Shown one piece after another: positions 7,395-13,529 of a DNA stretch of 14,290 nucleotides. The stretch comes from Parachlamydiaceae bacterium. GTDB lineage: Bacteria > Chlamydiota > Chlamydiia > Chlamydiales > Parachlamydiaceae. Numbering within the stretch: the stretch's first letter is position 1; each line of letters begins with the position of its first letter. The notes beneath the pieces are model-generated. The model worked only from the letters and a program-made list of their open reading frames with translations. It did no database searches and was not told where the DNA came from. The position numbers and the translations under genes are program-made. The stretch spans positions 1 to 14,290 of the forward strand of contig JACDGH010000040.1 of the NCBI GenBank assembly GCA_013815395.1. The letters run 5' to 3'.

Positions 7395-8525
7395 ATGTTA
7401 AATTTAATTAATATTTTTTCGATTACTTGTGGAGTATTTATGTCAGCGTTACCTCTTGTTGCAATATCAATAACACATGATGAATTCAAAGAAAATTCTT
7501 ACGCTAAAAAAACCGACGAAAAGGATGAGTTAGCTAAAAGAAATCCTATTTATATTTTTATAAACAGGGGTGAGGATCTCAAAAACACTGATCTTCCTAT
7601 TAAACTTACAGATAATATGATTGAACTTTTAAAGCTCGATGATTTGTATAATGAAAATGATACTTTTTCTGAAGTTGTCAAAAAAACACAAAAAAAATGG
7701 TTAGCTGTTGTTCAAGGCAAAGCCATGCAAGAAACTGCCGATCCAAAAGCTAACACAGAAAGAAACGATCTCAAAGACGCTTCAAAACAAATCGCTATAA
7801 AACAAAAAGTTGAAAGAGTAGCTCGTGCGATGGGACTTTTTGATAATAGAAATCCCATTCTATCTAATTATAAATACGGGGCTTGGCTAGGATCTTATTT
7901 GCAAGGCGTACGAAATAATCTTGAAGAATTAGTGAAAGTTTGGCAAAACGGATGTCGTTTTGAAAAGTTAGTTGTATTCACAGGCGAGCGATATTTAAGG
8001 AAAGAGAATGGGCAAGAAGATGATATCAAGATGCTTTGCGACCCTAAACAGTCTCCACTCCCATTTAAGGAAGGCTGGAAGCTTCCAACAAATTCCAAGT
8101 ATGAAACTGAATATGACATGATGCGACTTGTTTTTGACCAAGTACAACTTCCTAAAGATATGGAAGAGGAATTATTAGGCAAGGTTGAATTTGTCAATGC
8201 CCCTAAAGGTCAAAATGTTCGTGCGGGTACGAAAGATTGTTATGTAACTTGGCTTAAAACAAATCCAGAAGCTGGTACAATAGTTGCCGCAAGCTACCCT
8301 TTACTTTGGGTTATACAGCAAATTGCGGGAGAAACAATTCTTGGTGAAAAGTATCCACTAGATACAATAGCTCCAGCATTATCAAAAGAAGATTATGAAA
8401 AATATAAGCACGCTGTTGTTATCGTGCATGACACCGTAACAAAATGTTTATATGAAATTAATAACCAAATAAATGCTAATTCAATGCAATCAAAAGTTGT
8501 TCCCTTTCCTAGAGTTGAAGGATAA
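7395..8525 (+). CDS. Unknown protein, hydrophobic N-terminus, weak DUF218-like C-terminal half
   Basis: A 376-residue protein starting at ATG 7395 behind AAAGGAATG. The first ~26 residues (INIFSITCGVFMSALPLVAI) form one hydrophobic segment, which may be a signal peptide or anchor, although it has no basic residue before it. Residues 28-50 and 110-135 are charged and probably flexible. The second half has an order that recalls DUF218/YdcF-type Rossmann proteins: KLVVFTGER (191-199), ETEYDMMRLVFDQVQLP (237-253), VEFVNAP (264-270), then TIVAASYPLLWVIQQI (295-310). This likeness is weak and from memory. It lies 94 bases after the Ham1 gene with no visible terminator, so cotranscription is possible, but the spacing differs from the tight operon. 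It is convergent with the VOC gene. Function unknown. Confidence 0.8.
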   Translation: MLNLINIFSITCGVFMSALPLVAISITHDEFKENSYAKKTDEKDELAKRNPIYIFINRGEDLKNTDLPIKLTDNMIELLKLDDLYNENDTFSEVVKKTQKKWLAVVQGKAMQETADPKANTERNDLKDASKQIAIKQKVERVARAMGLFDNRNPILSNYKYGAWLGSYLQGVRNNLEELVKVWQNGCRFEKLVVFTGERYLRKENGQEDDIKMLCDPKQSPLPFKEGWKLPTNSKYETEYDMMRLVFDQVQLPKDMEEELLGKVEFVNAPKGQNVRAGTKDCYVTWLKTNPEAGTIVAASYPLLWVIQQIAGETILGEKYPLDTIAPALSKEDYEKYKHAVVIVHDTVTKCLYEINNQINANSMQSKVVPFPRVEG

Positions 8526-8666
8526 AAAAATAAAAAGCAAATTTGAGGACATTGATAAAGAGTTTATTTTTTTGTCTGCCTACGGAAATGTGGATTAATT
8601 GGTTTTGAAGGGATCAGAATTAGCCAGGATAGTGGTGATTAAAAAAGATGAAACTTCTCCATTTTG
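8526..8666. other. Convergent intergenic gap, no gene seen
   Basis: This 141-base AT-rich stretch lies between two convergent genes. A T7 run at 8566-8572 could help end transcription, but I find no stable hairpin before it. No ORF with a ribosome site is visible. Confidence 0.4.
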
Positions 8667-9014
8667 TCAGCACTCAATCCCAAACACATTTCCAAAAGGG
8701 TCTTTAATTTGTACAATTGTTCTAGAAGTCTCTTTAACATATAATGGACCTCGATGAACCGATCCCCCCATTGAGATTGCCCTTGCTGTGGTTATTTGTA
8801 GATTCTCAACTCCCCAATAAACAACTGTACCACCGGTTGAATGAGGACTAAGCGCATCAGCTAAATGCAAATTAAAATAGGTTGATCCAATTAGAAATGA
8901 TGCAAAATTTGGAAGATCTTCGATGGGGTCCATCAATAAAAAATTTTGATACCACTCTTTACTCGATCGAATATCATTAACAAATAATAAAACTGTTATG
9001 AGTTCTTTAAACAT
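8667..9014 (-). CDS. VOC (glyoxalase/bleomycin-resistance-like) family protein
   Basis: A 115-residue single-module protein of the vicinal oxygen chelate superfamily. The pattern is typical: a first strand then helix in VNDIRSSKEWYQNFL (12-26), a middle FNLHLAD strand (52-58), a second module start at VYWGVENLQ (69-77) with a helix TTARAISMGG, and the C-terminal QIKDPFGNVFGIE. The final Glu and the mid-chain His can serve as metal ligands, but the usual first-strand His or Glu is not obvious in ITVLLFVND, so metal-dependent glyoxalase activity is doubtful and simple ligand binding is possible. The start at 9014 has AGGA upstream. It stands alone next to decayed DNA and shares no operon. The substrate cannot be predicted. 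Confidence 0.85.
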   Translation of the reverse strand: MFKELITVLLFVNDIRSSKEWYQNFLLMDPIEDLPNFASFLIGSTYFNLHLADALSPHSTGGTVVYWGVENLQITTARAISMGGSVHRGPLYVKETSRTIVQIKDPFGNVFGIEC

Positions 9015-9054
9015 TATAAAATTATCCTATCTCTTCAAGCTACATGAGTTAACA

Positions 9055-9169
9055 ACAACTTTAGCGAGCAAACCTGATAATGTCAATGCCCGTGCATTTG
9101 CAGGTCAGGGCTTTGGTCAACAACAAACACATGTTAATTGAATTAGTAGAACCGCACTTCCGAGGCTAA
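9055..9169 (+). pseudogene. Relic of a second Ham1/RdgB gene (C-terminal fragment, frameshifted)
   Basis: The frame from 9055 reads TTLASKPDNVNARAFA, matching the Ham1 protein's TWTLAERKSDHVNARALA. One extra base at 9103 shifts the frame, after which it reads VRALVNNKHMLIELVE and stops at TAA 9167-9169, matching VKALINNKPMAIESVM. DNA identity to about 7164-7250 is easily seen by eye. The 5' three quarters of the gene is absent. It is therefore a remnant of a diverged paralogue or of an ancient duplication. Confidence 0.75.
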
Positions 9170-9464
9170 CAGAAAATAGAAGGCAATGGATTATTTGTAT
9201 TTTGGCTATGCCCCTGGAGTGCGTCGACTTTGCCGCGCTTTTAATTCAAGAAATCACCTTAAACGCCCTAGTACGTTGTCAAGATAGAATTGACAGCGTA
9301 CTAGCATGATGCAGTAAATGGAGATAAAAGCTAAAAATCTTTATTTCGCAATGAATGTATTTCGCTTCAATGAACCTCCTGAATAAAAGGGCGCGGCAGA
9401 GCCGACGCAACTCTAGGGGCTACGCCAAATAAAAAATAATCTATTGCCTTCTATCTTTTATCAG
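9166..9464. mobile_element. MITE-like element with ~70-bp imperfect inverted ends
   Basis: Bases 9166-9242 and the reverse complement of 9384-9464 align almost end to end. Shared blocks include ATAGAAGGCAAT, GATTATT, TTTGGC, TAGCCCCT (one mismatch), GCGTCG and TGCCGCGC. The interior of ~140 bases has no ORF but contains the CTAGTAC hairpin. There is no transposase, so this fits a non-autonomous MITE-like element or two insertion-sequence ends left after decay. It abuts the Ham1 relic. No clear target-site duplication was found. Confidence 0.6.
9268..9304. repeat. 15-bp inverted repeat (hairpin), 7-base loop
   Basis: The left arm CTAGTACGTTGTCAA (9268-9282) pairs with TTGACAGCGTACTAG (9290-9304). 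The only non-Watson-Crick position is a G-T pair, so an RNA copy would pair fully. The loop is GATAGAA. It sits inside the inverted-end element. There is no T-run after it, so it is not a standard terminator. The arms could be two facing insertion-sequence tips. Confidence 0.7.
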
Positions 9465-9612
9465 TACTAGATTCTGGATCTGTTACAGAAGCTCCGTGTT
9501 CCATAGAATCATTGCAGCTATCACAAGATTATGACCAGAAGCTCCCGCGATTAGGATCGCAGGGCTAGTACTTTTGGCTATGATTATGGGAGCCTATCAA
9601 TCAATTTTATAG
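9462..9612 (+). pseudogene. Possible membrane-protein relic
   Basis: One frame reads FHRIIAAITRL, a TGA stop, PEAPAIRIAGLVLLAMIMGAY..., then TAG at 9610-9612. The hydrophobic run after the stop looks like a transmembrane helix and the frame is open on both sides of the stop. No ribosome site, start or parent gene could be identified. It may be chance in noncoding DNA. Confidence 0.2.
9463..9572. repeat. AGTACTAG / CTAGTACT inverted pair
   Basis: AGTACTAG at 9463-9470 and CTAGTACT at 9565-9572 are exact reverse complements. They share the CTAGTAC core with the hairpin at 9268-9304, giving four copies in about 300 bases. They bracket the possible relic reading frame, which suggests insertion-sequence tips or a recombination scar. 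Confidence 0.4.
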
Positions 9613-10012
9613 TATCTTTGTAATCACACGTACTATCATTGATGTCAAAGAAAGTATGTCCCTTACTGAAAGCAATTGTTTTCTTAATTATAATTGCACA
9701 ATTAACGACATATTTCCCCTTAATTTATCATGTAAAATTCAAGTTATCCAGCAGTTCTATTTTTTTTATTAGAAATTTCGACAGCAGTTATTTTAGGATT
9801 ATTTTAATAAAGAAATTTATAGAGGAATTGATCTGACTCTAGTTAGGAAATCGCACATAGCTAACAAGCCCAAAGACTTTTCCAAAAAATCTAGAATTTA
9901 ATGGCTCTTAACATTAATATAAATTGCCATAATTATGGTTGACTTGTCCTAAGGTTAATCGAATAGCATAGTCAAAATTAGGAACCTTTCCAATCAAATT
10001 ATCTATAAATAT
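9613..10012. other. AT-rich intergenic stretch without a supported gene
   Basis: A 65-codon hydrophobic frame at 9639-9836 lacks a ribosome site and has the composition of random AT-rich DNA, so it is not called. A TTGACT at 9939-9944 could be a -35 box for the RING-like gene, but the best -10 (TAGCAT, 9964-9969) is poor and 19 bases away. Nothing else is recognised. Confidence 0.35.
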
Positions 10013-10017
10013 AGGAG
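10013..10017 (+). promoter_or_regulatory. Ribosome binding site of the original RING-like gene start
   Basis: AGGAG lies 6 bases before ATG 10024. It is the best Shine-Dalgarno in the area, and the in-frame ATG at 10102 has none. It therefore marks 10024 as the ancestral start. Confidence 0.6.
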
Positions 10018-10023
10018 TCTATT

Positions 10024-10095
10024 ATGTCTAACCCTAGCAGCCTTAATCAACCCATTAATTTATCCCTTGTTAGAGTAACGGATCAAAATACATAA
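10024..10095 (+). pseudogene. 5' part of the RING-like gene, cut off by in-frame TAA
   Basis: ATG 10024 opens a frame of 23 codons, MSNPSSLNQPINLSLVRV..., that ends at TAA 10093-10095. The downstream 10102-10443 frame is the same frame, separated by only two codons. The simplest reading is one gene with a nonsense mutation at codon 24. A true short leader peptide is the alternative. Confidence 0.5.
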
Positions 10096-10101
10096 GATCT
10101 G

Positions 10102-10443
10102 ATGTCAATGATTCAAGGCAAATACGATTCTGAAGGATGCGGCATTTGTGAAGAGCCAGGTGCTGAAGTTTTTTGGTTTAGCCATGTTTCTCGTGGCGCT
10201 CACTCTGTTTGCTATAGAACGATTAATAACATTGAAGCGGACTTAGTCGCAAAAATTAATAATATTTTTCAAGATACTGGAGATAGAAATATTGCCCATG
10301 CTAGGGCTATTAGAGCCGTAAGTAAGGAACTAGGTGGCGTTTCTATTAAAGAATTTTTGAACATTAATGGAGCCGAGAAATTAAAATCGTTATTCAATTT
10401 CTTTGGGCTTAAAGCCGCTTTAACCCTTCCATCTAACATGTAA
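10102..10443 (+). CDS. Small RING-like Cys/His protein (probably the 3' part of a disrupted gene)
   Basis: A 113-residue frame from ATG 10102. Residues 13-37 hold C13-x2-C16, then H28, H34 and C37 in CGICEEP...FSHVSRGAHSVC, a spacing like the first part of a RING or U-box-type zinc finger. The second Cys pair expected of a full RING is missing. The rest (about 45-100) is helical, with KELGGVSIKEFLNINGAEKLKSL. Chlamydiae-like amoeba symbionts encode many ubiquitin-ligase-like proteins, so a host-directed effector ancestor is plausible, but that is inference. There is no ribosome site ahead of 10102, and the gene is best seen as the tail of a frame starting at 10024. It may not be translated. 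A hairpin and T-run follow. Confidence 0.5.
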   Translation: MSMIQGKYDSEGCGICEEPGAEVFWFSHVSRGAHSVCYRTINNIEADLVAKINNIFQDTGDRNIAHARAIRAVSKELGGVSIKEFLNINGAEKLKSLFNFFGLKAALTLPSNM

Positions 10444-10456
10444 TTTTTTTCTAATG

Positions 10457-10503
10457 AGCTCTTCAGAAAATGTTCTGGAGAGCTTGCGCACACTGTTTTT
10501 TTT
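10457..10503 (+). terminator. Probable terminator of the RING-like gene
   Basis: AGCTCTTCAGAA (10457-10468) pairs with TTCTGGAGAGCT (10473-10484) around a 4-base loop, with one G-T pair. A T8 run at 10496-10503 follows after 11 bases. The spacer is longer than usual for an intrinsic terminator, hence the moderate confidence. Confidence 0.45.
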
Positions 10504-10710
10504 CCATGATATAGAATAACTCCCATCATTATTATGAGGTCATTTTTCTGAACAGATCGAGAAAAAAGTATCGAAAATGGGGATAATATTGCTAGAAAAG
10601 CAGATGATCGTGGTGGCATAACATCCTAGCGTTGATTTCAGAATGCATATCTTGTGATAATTTCACATTCCTATCAATTTTTTTATTTTTTTTCTACATC
10701 CTTTTTTTAA

Positions 10711-10769
10711 TGTCTTAAGCACGCGGTTTAAAATCCCTTAGCCTTCAAATCATGCGCGTGCTTAAAACA
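10711..10769. repeat. 15-bp inverted repeat, possible operator
   Basis: TGTCTTAAGCACGCG (10711-10725) and CGCGTGCTTAAAACA (10755-10769) match as inverted arms at 14 of 15 positions, 29 bases apart. The GC-rich cores stand out from the AT-rich surroundings. The right arm ends where the -35 of the following promoter would lie, so a repressor site or a long-loop hairpin is possible. Confidence 0.6.
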
Positions 10770-10791
10770 TCAAAGCTGTACAAAGTCGAGG

Positions 10792-10797
10792 TATAAT
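10792..10797 (+). promoter_or_regulatory. Consensus -10 box
   Basis: TATAAT at 10792-10797 is a perfect -10 hexamer, 29 bases before the ATG of a small ORF. No good -35 box is found at 16-18 bases upstream; the inverted repeat ends there instead. Confidence 0.4.
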
Positions 10798-10825
10798 CAT
10801 CGAAATATTTACAAAAAGAGGTTTG

Positions 10826-10900
10826 ATGTGTTTTATTGGTAACATTAATGCAGGTGCCCTCCCAAACTACATCACAAATTTGAAGGATTTAATATATTAA
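10826..10900 (+). CDS. Possible 24-residue ORF with promoter and ribosome site
   Basis: AGAGG precedes ATG 10826 by 5 bases, and the frame MCFIGNINAGALPNYI... runs 24 codons to TAA at 10898-10900. With a TATAAT box upstream it has all expression signals. No family is recognised. It may be a small peptide or the intact 5' end of a gene whose remainder was deleted. Confidence 0.3.
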   Translation: MCFIGNINAGALPNYITNLKDLIY

Positions 10901-10958
10901 ATCAATTCTAAGAACTACTAAAAATTTGAAAAAAAATTCAAAATAAAGGCACTGGCTC

Positions 10959-10996
10959 AAAGCCGCATTATGCCGCATGCGGCATAATGCGGCTTT
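10959..10996 (-). terminator. Perfect 38-bp palindrome ending the biotin operon
   Basis: AAAGCCGCATTATGCCGCA is followed directly by its exact reverse complement, centred at 10977/10978. It begins 8 bases past the stop of the ferritin-like gene, so on the - strand it forms a very stable hairpin at the end of the biotin operon. The pairing ends in TTT on the 3' side, and a longer T-rich stretch lies about 20 bases further on. The exact symmetry is more than a terminator needs. Confidence 0.7.
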
Positions 10997-11004
10997 GTGT
11001 TGAA

Positions 11005-11640
11005 TCAGTCTTGCGCAGATATGCTTTTGGCTACTCCTGCTAGCCATAGCTTACATAAATTGCTCTCTAGCGCACATACATGCGCTGCATGTGCAAATCC
11101 TGAAGAAAGCTTTTTTAATCCTTCTTCCATTTCTGCCAGGTGTTCTTTTTCTTCCAATAAGATGGATTTGACAGCCACGCGAGAGCCTGCTTTACGTAAA
11201 ACTTTATCATAAATTGGATAAAGTTCATCAGCCCGCAATTCAATCGCATAGGTGACAAGCAAATAGGCTGCTTCTTTAACTGAATGCTTGCAAAATCCTT
11301 GCATCCTAAGGTAACGAGATGCCCGCAAGTCCAATGCTGACAAATAATGCAAAGTAGCTGTCCCTCCTAAAATGAGTGAAAGCGAATAAGTACTCATAGG
11401 TTTTGCAGAGACTCTTTGAATCTGACGTTTTAAATGGTGGGCATGACGAAATTCTTCTGCTGCATGTTTAAGCATTTCTTCCTTTACCAATGTGGGATGC
11501 TCGCAAGCTGCGATTTTCCTGGCCCCAGAATTTTCAAGAAATGAAAGCGTGTTAAGCCATTTGGCATGAAGCTCGTTCGAATCTACAATTGTAATCAAAA
11601 GTTGTTCAATATGCTTAGCATATGAAGTAAATGTTGTCAT
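11005..11640 (-). CDS. Ferritin-like diiron-type protein in the biotin operon
   Basis: A 211-residue helical protein. Candidate diiron ligands follow the ferritin-like E, ExxH, E, ExxH order: E36 (or E23), E63-F-R-H66 in AEEFRHAHH, E134 or E139 in YAIELRADELYP, and E164-K-E-H167 in LLEEKEHLAEME. A hydrophobic segment at about 84-103 (TYSLSLILGGTATLHYLSAL) could pack in the core. The specific function is unknown. The start shares ATGA with the bioA stop (11637-11640), so it is translationally coupled to biotin synthesis. No pimelate-forming gene (bioC, bioH, bioW, bioI) is visible in the window, so an oxidative or accessory biotin step is an attractive guess. A stress or iron protein merely cotranscribed is the alternative. 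The operon terminator lies just after its stop. Confidence 0.8.
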   Translation of the reverse strand: MTTFTSYAKHIEQLLITIVDSNELHAKWLNTLSFLENSGARKIAACEHPTLVKEEMLKHAAEEFRHAHHLKRQIQRVSAKPMSTYSLSLILGGTATLHYLSALDLRASRYLRMQGFCKHSVKEAAYLLVTYAIELRADELYPIYDKVLRKAGSRVAVKSILLEEKEHLAEMEEGLKKLSSGFAHAAHVCALESNLCKLWLAGVAKSISAQD

Positions 11641-12932
11641 AAGTCCCCTTCAAGGGTAAGAATAATGTTATCGTAAATTAATTTTAATTCGCTTGGTTGG
11701 ATGCAATAGGGGGGTAAAATATAAAGCACATTACCCAGAGGGCGCAGCAGGATCCCTTTATTTAAAAAAAAGTGATAAAGACGATCTCGAATTGATTGAA
11801 AATATGAGCTGCTTTCAGCTTGATATTCTAAGGCTAAAATTGTTCCCAGACACTCACATCGCTTCAATTTTGGGTGTAGGCACCATTGTTGGCAAAAAAA
11901 TTTATGATGGATTTCGATCATCTCTCTTTGGCGAGAGCAGCCAATATCTAATAGAAGATCGAGGCTTGCAAGGGCACTACTACAGGCAATTGGATTAGCA
12001 GTATATGAGTGACCATGTAAAAAAGCTTGCTCTAGATTATTACCTAAAAAGGCATTGAAAATTTCCTCGGTACAAACGGTTGCACCTAAGGGTAAGAACC
12101 CACCTGTTAATCCTTTTGATAAGCAAATAATATCCGGTTGCACAGTAAGCTGTTGGCAGGCAAACAAAGTTCCCGTGCGGCCAAATCCTGTCATGACTTC
12201 ATCAGCAATGGTTAAAACATCATGCTGCTGGCAGTATTGAATGAGTTGATTCAATCCATCGGGTGGATACATGATCATCCCCCCAGAGCCCAAAACTAGT
12301 GGTTCAAAAATAAAACAAGCTACGTTCCCTTGATTTAGAATGGAGTGGAGTTGAGATAAAGAAGCCTCTTCTCGTCCTTTTATAGGTGGATCGATCGATT
12401 CAACATCAAAAAGATGTTTCCAGAATGGTCGATTGAATTCATTTCTGCCAGCAGCCGACATTGCTCCAAAAGTATCCCCGTGATAACTATTTTTAATGCA
12501 AATGATTTTAGTCTTAGATTTTTTTTGATTATGCCAATACTGAAGCGCAATTTTGAGAGCCACCTCTACAGCGGTTGAGCCATTATCAGAATAAAAAATT
12601 TTAGACATAGCTCCGGGAAGAATTGAAAGTAGCCTTGATGCTAATTCAACTGCAGGAGGATGGGTAAAGTCCGCAAAAATCACATGTTCCAAGAGTTCGG
12701 CTTGTGATTTAATTTTTTGGACGATGTAAGGATGTGCATGACCATGCAGATTAACCCACCATGATGAGATGGCATCCAAATAGCTGAGCCCCTCCTCAGA
12801 GTAAAGATATAAGCCTTTAGCGCGAACGATTGCTATCGGAGGACGTGCCGTATGCATCTGCGTAAATGGGTGCCAAATGCAAGCGCGATCCTTTTCAATT
12901 AAGGAAGAAGTTTTGAGAATTGTGGTCGCCAT
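11637..12932 (-). CDS. bioA: Adenosylmethionine-8-amino-7-oxononanoate aminotransferase
   Basis: Converts 8-amino-7-oxononanoate (KAPA) to 7,8-diaminononanoate (DAPA) with SAM as amino donor, the third step from pimeloyl thioester to biotin. The 431-residue protein has IWHPFTQMHT (19-28), SSWWVNLHGHAHPYI (56-70), DNGSTAVEVALKIALQYW (116-133), NSYHGDTFGAMSAAGR (148-163), the PLP-binding ADEVMTGFGRTG (243-254, D244) and LSKGLTGGFLPL (271-282), with K273 as the Schiff-base lysine. Length fits the family. The start at 12932 lies 34 bases inside bioD, and the WHPF motif is at a sensible distance from it, so this start is kept. The stop overlaps the next gene by ATGA. Confidence 0.97.
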   Translation of the reverse strand: MATTILKTSSLIEKDRACIWHPFTQMHTARPPIAIVRAKGLYLYSEEGLSYLDAISSWWVNLHGHAHPYIVQKIKSQAELLEHVIFADFTHPPAVELASRLLSILPGAMSKIFYSDNGSTAVEVALKIALQYWHNQKKSKTKIICIKNSYHGDTFGAMSAAGRNEFNRPFWKHLFDVESIDPPIKGREEASLSQLHSILNQGNVACFIFEPLVLGSGGMIMYPPDGLNQLIQYCQQHDVLTIADEVMTGFGRTGTLFACQQLTVQPDIICLSKGLTGGFLPLGATVCTEEIFNAFLGNNLEQAFLHGHSYTANPIACSSALASLDLLLDIGCSRQREMIEIHHKFFCQQWCLHPKLKRCECLGTILALEYQAESSSYFQSIRDRLYHFFLNKGILLRPLGNVLYILPPYCIQPSELKLIYDNIILTLEGDL

Positions 12933-13528
12933 TGTTTTGCATACCTTTGAATAGTTTGGAAATTTATGTTTGATTCAGGAAGCAATCTTCCCAAAAGAGG
13001 AAGATGAGTAAAATCTAAAATAGCTTTTTCACTATCGGGGTTATGTTCACCATTAAAAATAATGCCAAGAATTGGGATGTGAAGTTGTTTTAAAATTTCA
13101 ACGGTTAGAAGAGTGTGATTAATGCTTCCCAAATAGTGTTTTGAAACAATGACCCATTTACAATCCCATAATTTAAATAAATCTATGCTTAATTCTTGTG
13201 AGGTTAAGGGAACAAAAATCCCACCAACACCTTCGATGATTAAAGGGCGAGTTGTTTTTGGTAGAATAAATGCATCAAACTTAATTAGAATTTTTTCCAG
13301 TCGAGCAGCGTGATGAGGAGATACAGGAGTTTTTAAAGAATAAACAGGTGGATGTACAAAATGGGCTGAGATATCGATCCATTTTTTTATCATTTCTGTA
13401 TCGGAATATTCTTCTTCGCCACATTGGATTGGTTTCCAATAATCTCCATTAAGAAGAGTGGTAAGGATAGCGCTAACAACCGTTTTACCTACTTCTGTAC
13501 CTATTCCTGCCACCAATACCCTTTCCAT
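12899..13528 (-). CDS. bioD: Dethiobiotin synthetase
   Basis: Closes the ureido ring of DAPA with CO2 and ATP to give dethiobiotin. The 209-residue protein starts MERVLVAGIGTEVGKT, with the P-loop at 8-16, then KPIQCG (32-37), SPHHAA (70-75) and IIEGVGGIFVPL (97-108), all in family order. The usual fourth-strand region VIVSKHYLGSINHTLLT (126-142) follows. The ATG lies one base after the bioF stop, with GAGG inside the end of bioF as its ribosome site, and its last 34 bases are shared with bioA. All motifs look intact. It is slightly shorter than the E. coli protein. Confidence 0.95.
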   Translation of the reverse strand: MERVLVAGIGTEVGKTVVSAILTTLLNGDYWKPIQCGEEEYSDTEMIKKWIDISAHFVHPPVYSLKTPVSPHHAARLEKILIKFDAFILPKTTRPLIIEGVGGIFVPLTSQELSIDLFKLWDCKWVIVSKHYLGSINHTLLTVEILKQLHIPILGIIFNGEHNPDSEKAILDFTHLPLLGRLLPESNINFQTIQRYAKQWRPQFSKLLP

Positions 13529-13529
13529 T

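Noticed and set aside
8579..8640. Possible further Ham1 relic before the VOC gene
   Set aside because: Only a few bases (CGGAAATG, GGTTTTG) resemble the GFGFDP region and the order does not hold; likely chance.
9639..9836. 65-residue hydrophobic ORF
   Set aside because: There is no ribosome site, the start is weak (TTG then ATG), and composition matches random AT-rich DNA.
10269..10619. Minus-strand ORF across the RING-like gene and its 3' hairpin
   Set aside because: It overlaps the opposite-strand frame and terminator, shows no motif and lacks a convincing start signal.
11693..11998. Plus-strand ORF inside bioA
   Set aside because: It is a shadow of the well-supported bioA reading frame on the other strand.
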